12,998 nt of DNA from CAUZEO01 sp963578625 (GTDB taxonomy: Bacteria; Verrucomicrobiota; Kiritimatiellia; SLOV01): positions 1 to 12,998 of the forward strand of contig CAUZEO010000133.1 of NCBI GenBank assembly GCA_963578625.1, in the 5' to 3' direction. Below are positions 5,663-12,998 of this stretch, piece by piece. How positions within the stretch are numbered: position 1 is the first letter of the stretch; every line of letters begins with the position of its first letter. Under the pieces are notes generated by a model. It saw only the letters and a program-made list of their open reading frames with translations, was not told where the DNA came from and made no database searches. Made by a program: the position numbers and the translations under genes.

Positions 5663-7376
5663 TCGGAGAATGCTGTGGCGAATGGCGCTGATTGTTCTCG
5701 TCGTCGTTGGCGCCTGGACGGGATTGGCGGTTCGCCTCACATTTCTGCATCTCGGTCCCAACGAGTCCTTGAAGGAGCGGGTGCGCAAGATCCGGCACTT
5801 CGAGCGCGAACTCGTGGCGGGTCGCGGCCGGATTCACGATGCAAGTGGGGCTACCCTCGCGCTCGACCTCGATACGAAGGACGTCATCGTTGATCCCCAA
5901 AGGGTTTTGGAAAACGGGCAGGCCCAGGCCGTGGCGCGACAGTTGTCCGTCGCCCTCGGGATTCCTCTGGACAAGGTCGAATCAAGGGTTAACCGTCCCG
6001 GGCGGCGGTACGAGTACATCAAGAAGTATGTCCGGCACGACCAGTTCGAACAGATCGAGCGCATGAAGCTGGCGGGCGTATTTATGGAGGACAGTTCAGC
6101 CCGGTATTATCCGCACGACGCCATGCTGTGCCACGTCATCGGATTTGCGAATCTTGCCAGTGATGGGTGCGCCGGGATCGAATTGAAACTCGACAAGGAG
6201 CTCAAGGGTACGTCGGGAATTCTGGTCAGCAAAAGAGACGGCCGTCGCCACGAGGTTTACCGCTTGCGAACCGTGGAGATTGCGGCCGAATCCGGGTGTG
6301 ACGTACACCTTACCGTCGATGTCCACGTGCAGTACGTGGTGGAGCAGGCGCTGCAGAATGTGGTGCACGAACACAATGCGAAAAGCGCGTGGGCGGTGGT
6401 GCAGGAAGTAAAAACCGGGCGGATCCTCGCCATGGCAAGTCTGCCTTCTTTCAGCCTGAACGAATATCGAAGTATGCATGAGGACCAGCTTCTCAATCGC
6501 GTTATCGGCTATACGTACGAGCCGGGCTCGACGATGAAAGCCGCGGTGATCGCTGCCGCCTTCAACGAGGGAGTCGTAACAGAGAGTATGATGGTCGATT
6601 GCGAACGCGGCACGTGGTTCTACCGGAGACGTCCGCTTCGTGATTTTCATCCGTATGGACTGCTCAGTGTTCCCGATGTATTGAAAAAATCAAGCAACAT
6701 CGGCACCGCGAAGCTTGCGCTCCTGTTGGGTGAGGAGCGGCTCGATACGTATCTCCGCGCATTCGGTCTTGGCCGTCGTACCGGAATTGAGTTGCCGGGT
6801 GAGGAGAGTGGGATCCTCCATGCCAGGAAAAACTGGGATTCTTTGACCATCACCCGCCTGCCGATGGGACACGCTTTATCGGTCACCGCCCTGCAGATGG
6901 TTGCCATGTACAGTGCGATCGCAAACGATGGTAAACTCCTGCGGCCGAGGATAGTCGACCTGGTCACCAATGCCGGCGGGGAAGCGATCTATCGATCGGA
7001 GGTCGAAATTGTTGGAACCCCCATTCGACCCGAAACGTCCCGTATCATGCGGCGACTGCTAAAACGCGTAGCTGACCAGGGAGGCACTGCACGACGCGCC
7101 CGCATTGAGGGATATGACGTTGCGGGAAAGACGGGCACAGCGGAAAAAGTTATTAACGGCCAATACACCAAGCACGCAAACATTGCATCTTTTGCCGGGT
7201 TCCTTCCCGCAAACAACCCTGAGTTGTGTATACTGATCGTCGTGGATGAGCCGCACAAGTTTCATACCGGAGGGCGGGTTGCGGCGCCGGTTTTTAAAGA
7301 GATTGCAGAGCAAATTGTTCGTTATCTGGGAATTCCGCCCGGCGGTTGGGAGTACCCTATGTACGCGGAAAAGTGA
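5655..7376 (+). CDS. ftsI: Division-specific penicillin-binding protein (class B transpeptidase, FtsI/PBP3)
   Basis: FtsI cross-links septal peptidoglycan in the periplasm. The 573-residue product has an N-terminal membrane anchor at about residues 9-31, a PBP dimer-type region starting GRGRIHDASG, and a transpeptidase domain with all three active-site motifs: S292-T-M-K295 (catalytic Ser292), S346-S-N348 and K492-T-G-T495. VVDEPH and a GGRVAAPVF block near the end are typical. It stops without PASTA domains, unlike many Gram-positive and actinobacterial homologues. I chose ATG 5655, inside the end of ftsL, with CGGAA 7 bases upstream. The open frame reaches 5562, but the extra residues merely shadow ftsL. 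ATG 5670 is possible but has a GGAG only 2 bases away. Confidence 0.95.
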   Translation: MTDRRMLWRMALIVLVVVGAWTGLAVRLTFLHLGPNESLKERVRKIRHFERELVAGRGRIHDASGATLALDLDTKDVIVDPQRVLENGQAQAVARQLSVALGIPLDKVESRVNRPGRRYEYIKKYVRHDQFEQIERMKLAGVFMEDSSARYYPHDAMLCHVIGFANLASDGCAGIELKLDKELKGTSGILVSKRDGRRHEVYRLRTVEIAAESGCDVHLTVDVHVQYVVEQALQNVVHEHNAKSAWAVVQEVKTGRILAMASLPSFSLNEYRSMHEDQLLNRVIGYTYEPGSTMKAAVIAAAFNEGVVTESMMVDCERGTWFYRRRPLRDFHPYGLLSVPDVLKKSSNIGTAKLALLLGEERLDTYLRAFGLGRRTGIELPGEESGILHARKNWDSLTITRLPMGHALSVTALQMVAMYSAIANDGKLLRPRIVDLVTNAGGEAIYRSEVEIVGTPIRPETSRIMRRLLKRVADQGGTARRARIEGYDVAGKTGTAEKVINGQYTKHANIASFAGFLPANNPELCILIVVDEPHKFHTGGRVAAPVFKEIAEQIVRYLGIPPGGWEYPMYAEK

Positions 7377-7389
7377 GGGAAGCGGTTAA

Positions 7390-8907
7390 TTGATCACCGG
7401 AAACTTTCAGCGTGGTGGTTTAAAGCTTGAGGCCGTGCCGGACCTGATCGGGCGGTGCCGGGTTTATGGGACGCTGACCGGTGAGTGCGTCGGGATTACC
7501 CACGATTCGCGGCAGGTCCAGCCCGGCATGATCTTTGCGGCATTGCGTGGCATCCGCACCGATGGTGCGGTATTTACCGATCAGGCTATCGACAAGGGCG
7601 CGGTGGCCATCGTCGGATGTGGGCTCGATCTCTTGAGCCGGCGCGTTCCGTATGTTGAAGTGGACGCGCCGCGAATCGCGATGGCGGACATCGCATGCGC
7701 ACTCTACGGATTTCCAACCCAACGGATGAAAACAGTCGGGGTCACCGGAACCAACGGAAAGACCACGGTGACTTTTCTGATTCGAGACATACTCCGCGCG
7801 GCGAATCTACGGCCGGGGCTTGTGGGCACCCTCCGGTACGAAATTGGCGAGCGATTGATTCCCTCGTCACGAACTACGCCCGAATCTCCGGTTCTACAGC
7901 AGATGTTCGACGAGATGATTCGCTGTGGTTGTGACAGTGTCGTCATGGAAGTCTCCTCCCATGCGCTCGCCCAGGAACGCGTGCGTGGAATCGATTACGA
8001 TGTAACCGTTTTTACGAATCTGACCCAGGATCACCTCGACTACCACCGTACCATCGACGAATACTTTCACGCGAAGGCGCGGCTCTTTGCCCGCGGAAAA
8101 CTTGCGGGGAAGGATACGCGAATGGTCGTGAATATCGACGATGCGTGGGGGCGTAAGCTCGCGCTGCGGGGCGGATCCGGCGACCTCCTTTTCACCTACG
8201 GGATGCAACCGGAGGCGAGAGTCCAGGCGCAGGAGATTTCCGTTTCAGTGGAAGGGATCCGGTTTCGAGCCATCACGCCGTGGGGCGATTCGGAAATGAA
8301 GATTCCGATGTTGGGCCGGTTCAGTTTGAGCAACGCGCTTGCGGCGATGGCAACCGGAGGCGCGCTCGGCATTGATTTCGAAACGATGACGCATGCTCTG
8401 CAGCAGGTGGAGCCGGTACCCGGGCGGCTGGAACGGATTCCCAATGGGCACGGAGTCAATGTATTTGTGGACTACGCGCACACGCCCGACGCCCTCGAGA
8501 ACGTTTTGAAGAGTCTCGGAGAGGTCACGGGGGGGCGCCTGATCTCCGTGTTCGGCTGCGGCGGGGATCGTGACCGCATGAAGCGCCCCACCATGGGCGG
8601 GGTCTCGACACGGCACGCCGACGTCACGATTCTAACGTCGGATAATCCGCGCTCGGAGGATCCCTGCATGATCATCGCCGAAATTGCGGAAGGTTGTGAG
8701 AGCCAGGGCGCTGTGCGACAGATTCCCGATCGCCGTGAGGCGATTTCAGAAGCTATTGCATTGGCCGATCCGGGAGACTGTGTCCTGATTGCGGGAAAGG
8801 GGCATGAGTCCGTACAAGTGATCGGGGAGGAGTCAATCCGATTCGACGACCGGGATGTCGCAAGAGAGGTGTTGGACGAAATGGATCGCGATCAGCGAGG
8901 ATTCTGA
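7390..8907 (+). CDS. murE: UDP-MurNAc-L-Ala-D-Glu:meso-diaminopimelate ligase
   Basis: MurE adds the third amino acid of the stem peptide using ATP, in the cytoplasm. The product has 505 residues. Seen in order: THDSRQVQPG in the UDP-binding domain, the P-loop GTNGKTT at 120-126, EVSSHAL, TNLTQDHLDYH, HAKAR with the probable carbamylated Lys229, DYAHTPDAL, GCGGDRDRMKR, DNPR at 418-421 and AGKGHE near the end. DNPR is the signature of enzymes using meso-diaminopimelate; lysine enzymes have a different tetrapeptide there. The start is TTG 7390 because GAGGGA at 7375-7380 is well placed and no ATG or GTG fits the family N-terminus better; the next in-frame GTG, 7435, would cut into the domain. 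It begins 13 bases after ftsI. Confidence 0.96.
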   Translation: MITGNFQRGGLKLEAVPDLIGRCRVYGTLTGECVGITHDSRQVQPGMIFAALRGIRTDGAVFTDQAIDKGAVAIVGCGLDLLSRRVPYVEVDAPRIAMADIACALYGFPTQRMKTVGVTGTNGKTTVTFLIRDILRAANLRPGLVGTLRYEIGERLIPSSRTTPESPVLQQMFDEMIRCGCDSVVMEVSSHALAQERVRGIDYDVTVFTNLTQDHLDYHRTIDEYFHAKARLFARGKLAGKDTRMVVNIDDAWGRKLALRGGSGDLLFTYGMQPEARVQAQEISVSVEGIRFRAITPWGDSEMKIPMLGRFSLSNALAAMATGGALGIDFETMTHALQQVEPVPGRLERIPNGHGVNVFVDYAHTPDALENVLKSLGEVTGGRLISVFGCGGDRDRMKRPTMGGVSTRHADVTILTSDNPRSEDPCMIIAEIAEGCESQGAVRQIPDRREAISEAIALADPGDCVLIAGKGHESVQVIGEESIRFDDRDVAREVLDEMDRDQRGF

Positions 8908-8937
8908 CATCCTCATACGTAGTAATCAAGGAAACCT

Positions 8938-10392
8938 ATGGGGCCGGTTTCCGAAGTTTGGAGGCCTGGGCGAAGAGGTGTCGGGTCGGGAGCGGATCCT
9001 CTGATGATAGGCAGGGAAAATCTGGGAGCTTGGAGCAAAGGCGTGTGGCGCGGGCTTGCGCCATCGCGGATTCAAGGTGTATCCATTGATTCGCGGACCA
9101 TCCGACCGGGTGAACTTTTTGTAGCGCTTCCCGGGGAGCACGCAGATGGCCATGAATTCGTAAAATCGGCGGCGGAAGCCGGCGCCGCGGCCGCCCTCGT
9201 TGCGGAACTACGCGCGGAGAGTCTCGGTGAAGAACTTCCCCTGCTGGTAGTGCCTGATCCCTGCGACGCTCTTTGGCGACTCGCGCAGGGCCATCGTAAC
9301 CACTCCGACCTGCGAATCATCGGCGTCACCGGCAGCGCCGGAAAAACTACTGTCAAAGAGCTCATTGCCGATATGCTCGCGACACAATTTCAAGTCACGC
9401 GCACACCGGGAAACTGGAATAACGAGTTGGGCCTTCCGCTGAGCCTGTTGCGAATTTCATCTCCCGATACGCACGGTGTGTTCGAGCTTGGGATGAATCA
9501 ACCGGGTGAGATCAAGCGACTTTCCGGACTGCTGTCGCCGGATATTGGTGTGATCACGTCGGTCGGTGTCGCCCACCTGGAGCGGTTCCGGGACGAGGCC
9601 GGGATTGCCGAGGAAAAAGCCGCCCTCTTCGAGGCCCTTCCGGAGGACGGGCTCGCGGTAACCGATGCGGACGGTGCCTGGTTCGACCCACTCCGCCGCG
9701 CCGCATCCTGCCGGGTGGTTTCCGTGTCGACGTCCGGCGAGGCGGACTATGTGAGCAGTTTCGCGGGTGTTGCGCAGGAGTCAAAAATGGAGATTCGTGA
9801 AGCGTGCACCGACGACGCCTGGGTGCTGGAACTTCCGATTCCTGGCGACTTCTTCAAGACAGACGTCGCATTGGCGGCCGCGGTTGCGCGGCTGGAAGGC
9901 GTTCCCTGGTTCGGGATCGAAACCGCGGTTCGAAACTTCAAGCCTCAATCAATGCGATGGAATGTTCTGGAAGCGGGCGGCGCTTCGGTGGTGGATGACA
10001 GCTACAACGCGAACCCTCTGAGCATGCGAGCTGCTCTCCAGGCGTTCGGAAATACAAATGTGGAAGGAAGCCGTTGGCTGGTGCTGGGCGGAATGCTGGA
10101 GCTTGGAGTAGCGGCAGAGCAGCATCACCGGGACCTGGGTGGAGTTGTGGGAGAGGGGCCTTGGGCGGGACTTGTCGCTTACGGCGAGCTTGGAGGGTTG
10201 ATTGCAGAAGGCGCGCATGCCGCCGGCATGCCGAAAGCAAACATCTCGCCGGTCATGGAGCAGAACCAGGCAGTGGATCAGTTGCTGGATTGGGTACAGC
10301 CGGGCGATTCGGTTTTATTCAAAGGATCGCGGGCCGAGCGCCTTGATCTGGTTGTAGAGGCGTTCGTGAATCGGCGGTCAACAAAGGAGTAG
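8938..10392 (+). CDS. murF: UDP-MurNAc-tripeptide:D-Ala-D-Ala ligase
   Basis: MurF completes the cytoplasmic pentapeptide precursor by adding D-Ala-D-Ala with ATP. From ATG 8938 the product has 484 residues. Motifs: SIDSRTIRPGELFVALPG in the substrate-binding domain, the P-loop GSAGKTT (Lys136; GSNGKT is more common), NWNNELGLPLSLL, FELGMNQPGEI, TSVGVAHLERF, DDSYNANP at 353-360, GGMLELG and FKGSRAERL. The start is uncertain. ATG 8938 has AAGGA at 8928-8932 with a 5-base spacing, but its first 22 residues are unlike the family. ATG 9004 (462 residues) gives a standard N-terminus but only weak Shine-Dalgarno matches. The gene lies 30 bases after murE. Confidence 0.95.
   Translation: MGPVSEVWRPGRRGVGSGADPLMIGRENLGAWSKGVWRGLAPSRIQGVSIDSRTIRPGELFVALPGEHADGHEFVKSAAEAGAAAALVAELRAESLGEELPLLVVPDPCDALWRLAQGHRNHSDLRIIGVTGSAGKTTVKELIADMLATQFQVTRTPGNWNNELGLPLSLLRISSPDTHGVFELGMNQPGEIKRLSGLLSPDIGVITSVGVAHLERFRDEAGIAEEKAALFEALPEDGLAVTDADGAWFDPLRRAASCRVVSVSTSGEADYVSSFAGVAQESKMEIREACTDDAWVLELPIPGDFFKTDVALAAAVARLEGVPWFGIETAVRNFKPQSMRWNVLEAGGASVVDDSYNANPLSMRAALQAFGNTNVEGSRWLVLGGMLELGVAAEQHHRDLGGVVGEGPWAGLVAYGELGGLIAEGAHAAGMPKANISPVMEQNQAVDQLLDWVQPGDSVLFKGSRAERLDLVVEAFVNRRSTKE
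10384..10389 (+). promoter_or_regulatory. Ribosome binding site of mraY, inside the end of murF
   Basis: AAGGAG lies within the last codons of murF, directly before its TAG, and 10 bases before the TTG at 10400. It supports the TTG start and suggests that ribosomes finishing murF help begin mraY. Confidence 0.55.
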
Positions 10393-10399
10393 CAGGCCG

Positions 10400-11539
10400 T
10401 TGCTTTCATATCTTAGCGAATTAGAAGAACTGTATTCCCCATTACGGGTCTTTAAATATGTCACGGTTCGTTCGTTTGGCGCAGCAGGGACGGCGTTCAT
10501 TATCAGCCTCATCCTGGGCCCGGGAATGATCCGATTGCTTCGGCGCCTCAAATTTGGCCAGCAGGTGCGCAAGGAGCATGTTGAATCTCTTCACGAGACT
10601 TTTCACGGGAGAAAACAGGGCACCCCGACGATGGGCGGACTTCTCATTCTCCTCTCGGTGATCCTGTCCACCGTACTCTGGGCGATTCCCACCAATGCCT
10701 ATGTGATTCTGGCGATGGCAACCATGGCCTACATGGGGCTGGTTGGATTTCTGGATGATTTTCTGAAAATCAAGCGCAAGAATTCCGAGGGACTGAACAA
10801 ACGCGGCAAACTCGCGCTTCAGACCTTGTGGGTGGTGCTGATGCTCTTCTATCTGATGACTCTTGATCATGCGGCTGAACATGTTCACAAGCTGATGGTT
10901 CCGTTCCTGAAACACGCCCTGATCGAGAACATGGGCGTCACGTTTACTTTCGTGTTCCTGTTTTTGGTGGTAGTGGGTTCGACCAATGCGGTGAACCTTA
11001 CGGACGGTCTTGACGGCCTTGCGGTGGGATGTTCCGGTTCGGTGGCGCTGGCTTACCTGGTGATGGCGTACGCCGCCGGCCATTTCGGGTTTGCGGAATA
11101 TTTGCAAGTGCCGTTTATTCCCGAAAGTAGCGAACTGGCCGTGTTTTGCGGCGCCCTTCTGGGGGGATGCCTTGGCTTCCTCTGGTTCAACTGTCATCCG
11201 GCGCGAGTATTTATGGGGGACACCGGGAGCCTGGCGCTCGGGGGAGCTATTGCCGCGGTTGCGGTGGCCATTAAGCAGGAACTGGTGCTCATCATCGTCG
11301 GAGGTGTGTTTGTAATTGAGGCCATCAGCGTTCTGATACAAGTCGCGTCGTTTCGTCTGACCGGACGCCGCGTTTTCAGGATCGCGCCCATTCATCATCA
11401 TTTTGAGCTTCTTGAAAAGGAGAGGGCAAAGCAGGAAGGCCGGGATGTAGAGGTCATCGAAACGATGATCACGACGCGATTCTGGATCCTGTCGATCATC
11501 TGTGCATTGGTTGGCGTTGCAACCTTGAAGCTTCGATGA
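10400..11539 (+). CDS. mraY: Phospho-N-acetylmuramoyl-pentapeptide transferase
   Basis: MraY is the integral membrane enzyme that transfers phospho-MurNAc-pentapeptide from UDP to undecaprenyl phosphate, making lipid I. The product has 379 residues and about ten hydrophobic segments. Seen: KFGQQVR and GTPTMGG near the N-terminus, the catalytic DD pair at 119-120 followed by KIKRKNSEGL, NLTDGLDGLA at 199-208, MGDTGS with Asp274, and HHH at 332-334 within PIHHHFEL. All are family active-site elements. The start is TTG 10400, which aligns with the usual MraY N-terminus (LSYLSE, then VFKYVTVRS) and is supported by the AAGGAG upstream. The stop codon overlaps the murD start as ATGA. Confidence 0.97.
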   Translation: MLSYLSELEELYSPLRVFKYVTVRSFGAAGTAFIISLILGPGMIRLLRRLKFGQQVRKEHVESLHETFHGRKQGTPTMGGLLILLSVILSTVLWAIPTNAYVILAMATMAYMGLVGFLDDFLKIKRKNSEGLNKRGKLALQTLWVVLMLFYLMTLDHAAEHVHKLMVPFLKHALIENMGVTFTFVFLFLVVVGSTNAVNLTDGLDGLAVGCSGSVALAYLVMAYAAGHFGFAEYLQVPFIPESSELAVFCGALLGGCLGFLWFNCHPARVFMGDTGSLALGGAIAAVAVAIKQELVLIIVGGVFVIEAISVLIQVASFRLTGRRVFRIAPIHHHFELLEKERAKQEGRDVEVIETMITTRFWILSIICALVGVATLKLR

Positions 11540-12879
11540 TGAAATCGCCCCGGAAAGTCCTGGTATTGGGTGCCGGTGAAAGCGGTCAAGCCGCCGCAAT
11601 CTGTCTGCGGAAAGAGGGGCGCCTGGTCACGATTCTGGATGAAGGGGTCGTTCCACCCGACCGGCTCTCCGAACTGCGGGATTCAGGAATCAACGTGGTA
11701 ACCGGGGCGGAGAGTATTCCGTCCGGCCCCTGGCACTTGGGCATTGTCAGTCCGGGTTTTCCGCCTGGTCATCCATGGTTATTGCGGCTTGATGCCGAGG
11801 GGGTGCCGGTTTGGTCGGAACTGGAGTTGGGGTGGAGCCGTAGCGCATCGCGAATGATTTCCGTCACCGGATCCAACGGAAAGAGCACGCTTGTCCGGCT
11901 GATCAACCACATTCTGACGTTCCACGGAATCCAAGCCATCGAGGCAGGCAACTGCGGACCGCCGCTGTGCCGGGTCTCCGACGAAAGGGTCGATTGGATC
12001 GTTGTCGAGGCCAGTTCGTTTCAACTCGAGCGGGTCCGAGCATTTCGGTCGGAGGTCGGAATTCTTCTGAATTTCCAGCCCAACCACCTCGACCGTCACG
12101 GGGATATGGAGGCATATCTTGACATTAAATCGAGGATTTTCGCGGCAGCCCTCGAAACTGACCTCTGCCTGGTTCCTGCTCCGCTTCTGGAGGAATTACG
12201 GCGCCGCGTTGGACGCTCCGCCCGGTGGGAAAGTTTCGGTACGGATCGGGGTGCGAGGTGGAATTGCAGTGAATGTCACGTCTGGGACTCCGGTAAATGC
12301 GTGGCTAGAATTCCTGATTCCCGATTCGACAATCCTATCATGGGCCACACTGTCGCGGCGGCCGTTGCAGCCGTCGGCGCCGCCGGCGTCGGGGCGTCGA
12401 GTGCGGTGGATGCATTGCCCACATTTCAATTTCTGCCACACCGGATGGAAACCGTAGGTGTCTGGGAGGGTGTAACTTTCATCAATGATTCCAAATCGAC
12501 ATCCCTTAGCGCCACCGCGGCGGCTCTCGATCGTTGCGGGACGCCGGTGCGGCTCATTGCCGGCGGGATCTCCAAGGAATCGGAGTTGACAATTCTCTCG
12601 GACCGGCTTGCTGAAAAGGCCGAATTCGCGTTCGTGATCGGGCGCGACGGCCGTCGTCTTGCGGATGCCTGGCGGGGATCCGTGCCCGTTACCGTACACG
12701 ATTCACTGGAGGAGGCGTTTGCTGCTGCTGTCCAGGACGCTTGTCCGGGAGATATCGTGCTGCTCTCTCCGGGGTGCACCAGCTTTGACCAGTTCGAAAG
12801 TTATTCGGCGCGCGGACGGCACTTTCGAAAACTTATTGACACATGGAGACGGGGAAATGCTTTGGCAGGCAAAGAGTGA
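11536..12879 (+). CDS. murD: UDP-MurNAc-L-Ala:D-glutamate ligase
   Basis: MurD adds D-glutamate to UDP-MurNAc-L-Ala with ATP, in the cytoplasm. The 447-residue length is standard. Motifs: a Rossmann-like start VLVLGAGESGQAA, SPGFPPGHP, the P-loop GSNGKS at 112-117, EASSFQLE, NHLDRH with His184, DIKSR with Lys198 (the position of the carbamylated lysine in the E. coli enzyme), NDSKSTS from 317, AGGISKE and LSPGCTSFDQF near the end. The start overlaps the mraY stop (ATGA); a second ATG at 11539 is also in frame and would remove one residue. No strong Shine-Dalgarno is present, which fits translational coupling to mraY. Confidence 0.96.
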   Translation: MMKSPRKVLVLGAGESGQAAAICLRKEGRLVTILDEGVVPPDRLSELRDSGINVVTGAESIPSGPWHLGIVSPGFPPGHPWLLRLDAEGVPVWSELELGWSRSASRMISVTGSNGKSTLVRLINHILTFHGIQAIEAGNCGPPLCRVSDERVDWIVVEASSFQLERVRAFRSEVGILLNFQPNHLDRHGDMEAYLDIKSRIFAAALETDLCLVPAPLLEELRRRVGRSARWESFGTDRGARWNCSECHVWDSGKCVARIPDSRFDNPIMGHTVAAAVAAVGAAGVGASSAVDALPTFQFLPHRMETVGVWEGVTFINDSKSTSLSATAAALDRCGTPVRLIAGGISKESELTILSDRLAEKAEFAFVIGRDGRRLADAWRGSVPVTVHDSLEEAFAAAVQDACPGDIVLLSPGCTSFDQFESYSARGRHFRKLIDTWRRGNALAGKE

Positions 12880-12889
12880 ACGAAACCGA

Positions 12890-12920
12890 TAGACATCCGA
12901 TCAAGGTTCTGTAGTATATT
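12890..12920 (+). promoter_or_regulatory. Putative promoter downstream of murD
   Basis: TAGACA at 12890-12895 matches the -35 consensus at 5 of 6 positions, and TATATT at 12915-12920 matches the -10 at 5 of 6, but the spacer is 19 bases, longer than the optimum of 17. An alternative -10, TAGTAT at 12912-12917, has a 16-base spacer and 4 of 6 matches. The surroundings become A/T-rich here. It suggests that the gene at 12955 can be transcribed separately from the upstream mur genes. Confidence 0.45.
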
Positions 12921-12954
12921 CTTTGAACCAATGGAGCAAAAGGAGAAGGAAAAG

Positions 12955-12998
12955 ATGAGGGCACCTGCGCTAGTAGGTATTGTTGTGGCACTTCACGT
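12955..12998 (+). CDS. Start of an unidentified secreted or membrane protein; 3' end outside window
   Basis: Only 14 codons are visible: MRAPALVGIVVALH. A single positive charge followed by an unbroken hydrophobic run suggests a signal peptide or membrane anchor. AGGAG at 12941-12945 (9 bases) and AAGGA at 12946-12950 (4 bases) strongly support ATG 12955. An in-frame ATG at 12931 would add eight mostly charged residues (MEQKEKEK) but has no ribosome binding site. In many dcw clusters ftsW follows murD, yet this beginning is not obviously FtsW-like. In some Verrucomicrobiota relatives I recall a LysM-type protein here, but nothing visible can confirm that. Confidence 0.6.
   Translation, partial: MRAPALVGIVVALH

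Noticed and set aside
10442..11599. Antisense ORF of 385 codons opposite mraY
   Set aside because: mraY is certain on the + strand. The antisense product is rich in His, Arg and Gln with no recognisable domain.
1..12998. CRISPR arrays, tRNA or rRNA genes, insertion sequences, att sites
   Set aside because: None seen on reading both strands. The window is continuous core-gene sequence without terminal inverted repeats or repeat-spacer structure.

Overview
The window is a stretch of bacterial chromosome of fairly high G+C, with every supported gene on the + strand. It holds the end of priA, a complete metG, and then the front two thirds of a division and cell wall (dcw) cluster: mraZ, an unrecognised gene, rsmH, ftsL, ftsI, murE, murF, mraY, murD and the first codons of one more gene. 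The organism makes peptidoglycan. MurE carries the DNPR signature of meso-diaminopimelate enzymes and FtsI has no PASTA tail, so a Gram-negative envelope is likely. A Verrucomicrobiota/Kiritimatiellota-type bacterium is my guess from the general feel of the proteins and from a non-FtsW-like gene after murD. It is not proven by anything visible.

Layout. Positions 1-906 are the C-terminal part of PriA. A perfect TATAAT box then precedes metG (1007-2920). Positions 2921-3123 form a dense regulatory gap: a hairpin that may end metG transcription, a long A/T tract in GC-rich surroundings, a TTGACG-type promoter, and TGG-type repeats at 10-bp steps that look like a MraZ operator. mraZ (3124-3570) follows. 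A 119-base gap leads to an unrecognised 199-residue ORF (3690-4289), and then rsmH through murD (4337-12879) run with short spacers or overlaps. After murD there is a probable new promoter, and a membrane-targeted or secreted protein begins at 12955 and runs off the end.

How the genes work together. MraZ probably controls its own operon. RsmH methylates 16S rRNA. FtsL and FtsI act in septal peptidoglycan synthesis. MurD, MurE and MurF add D-Glu, meso-DAP and D-Ala-D-Ala to the UDP-MurNAc peptide. MraY transfers the finished phospho-MurNAc-pentapeptide to undecaprenyl phosphate to make lipid I. Most of this is a conserved core cluster. The parts worth a second look are the unrecognised gene between mraZ and rsmH, which shows two short resemblances to MraZ, the mraZ control region, and the promoter and gene after murD.
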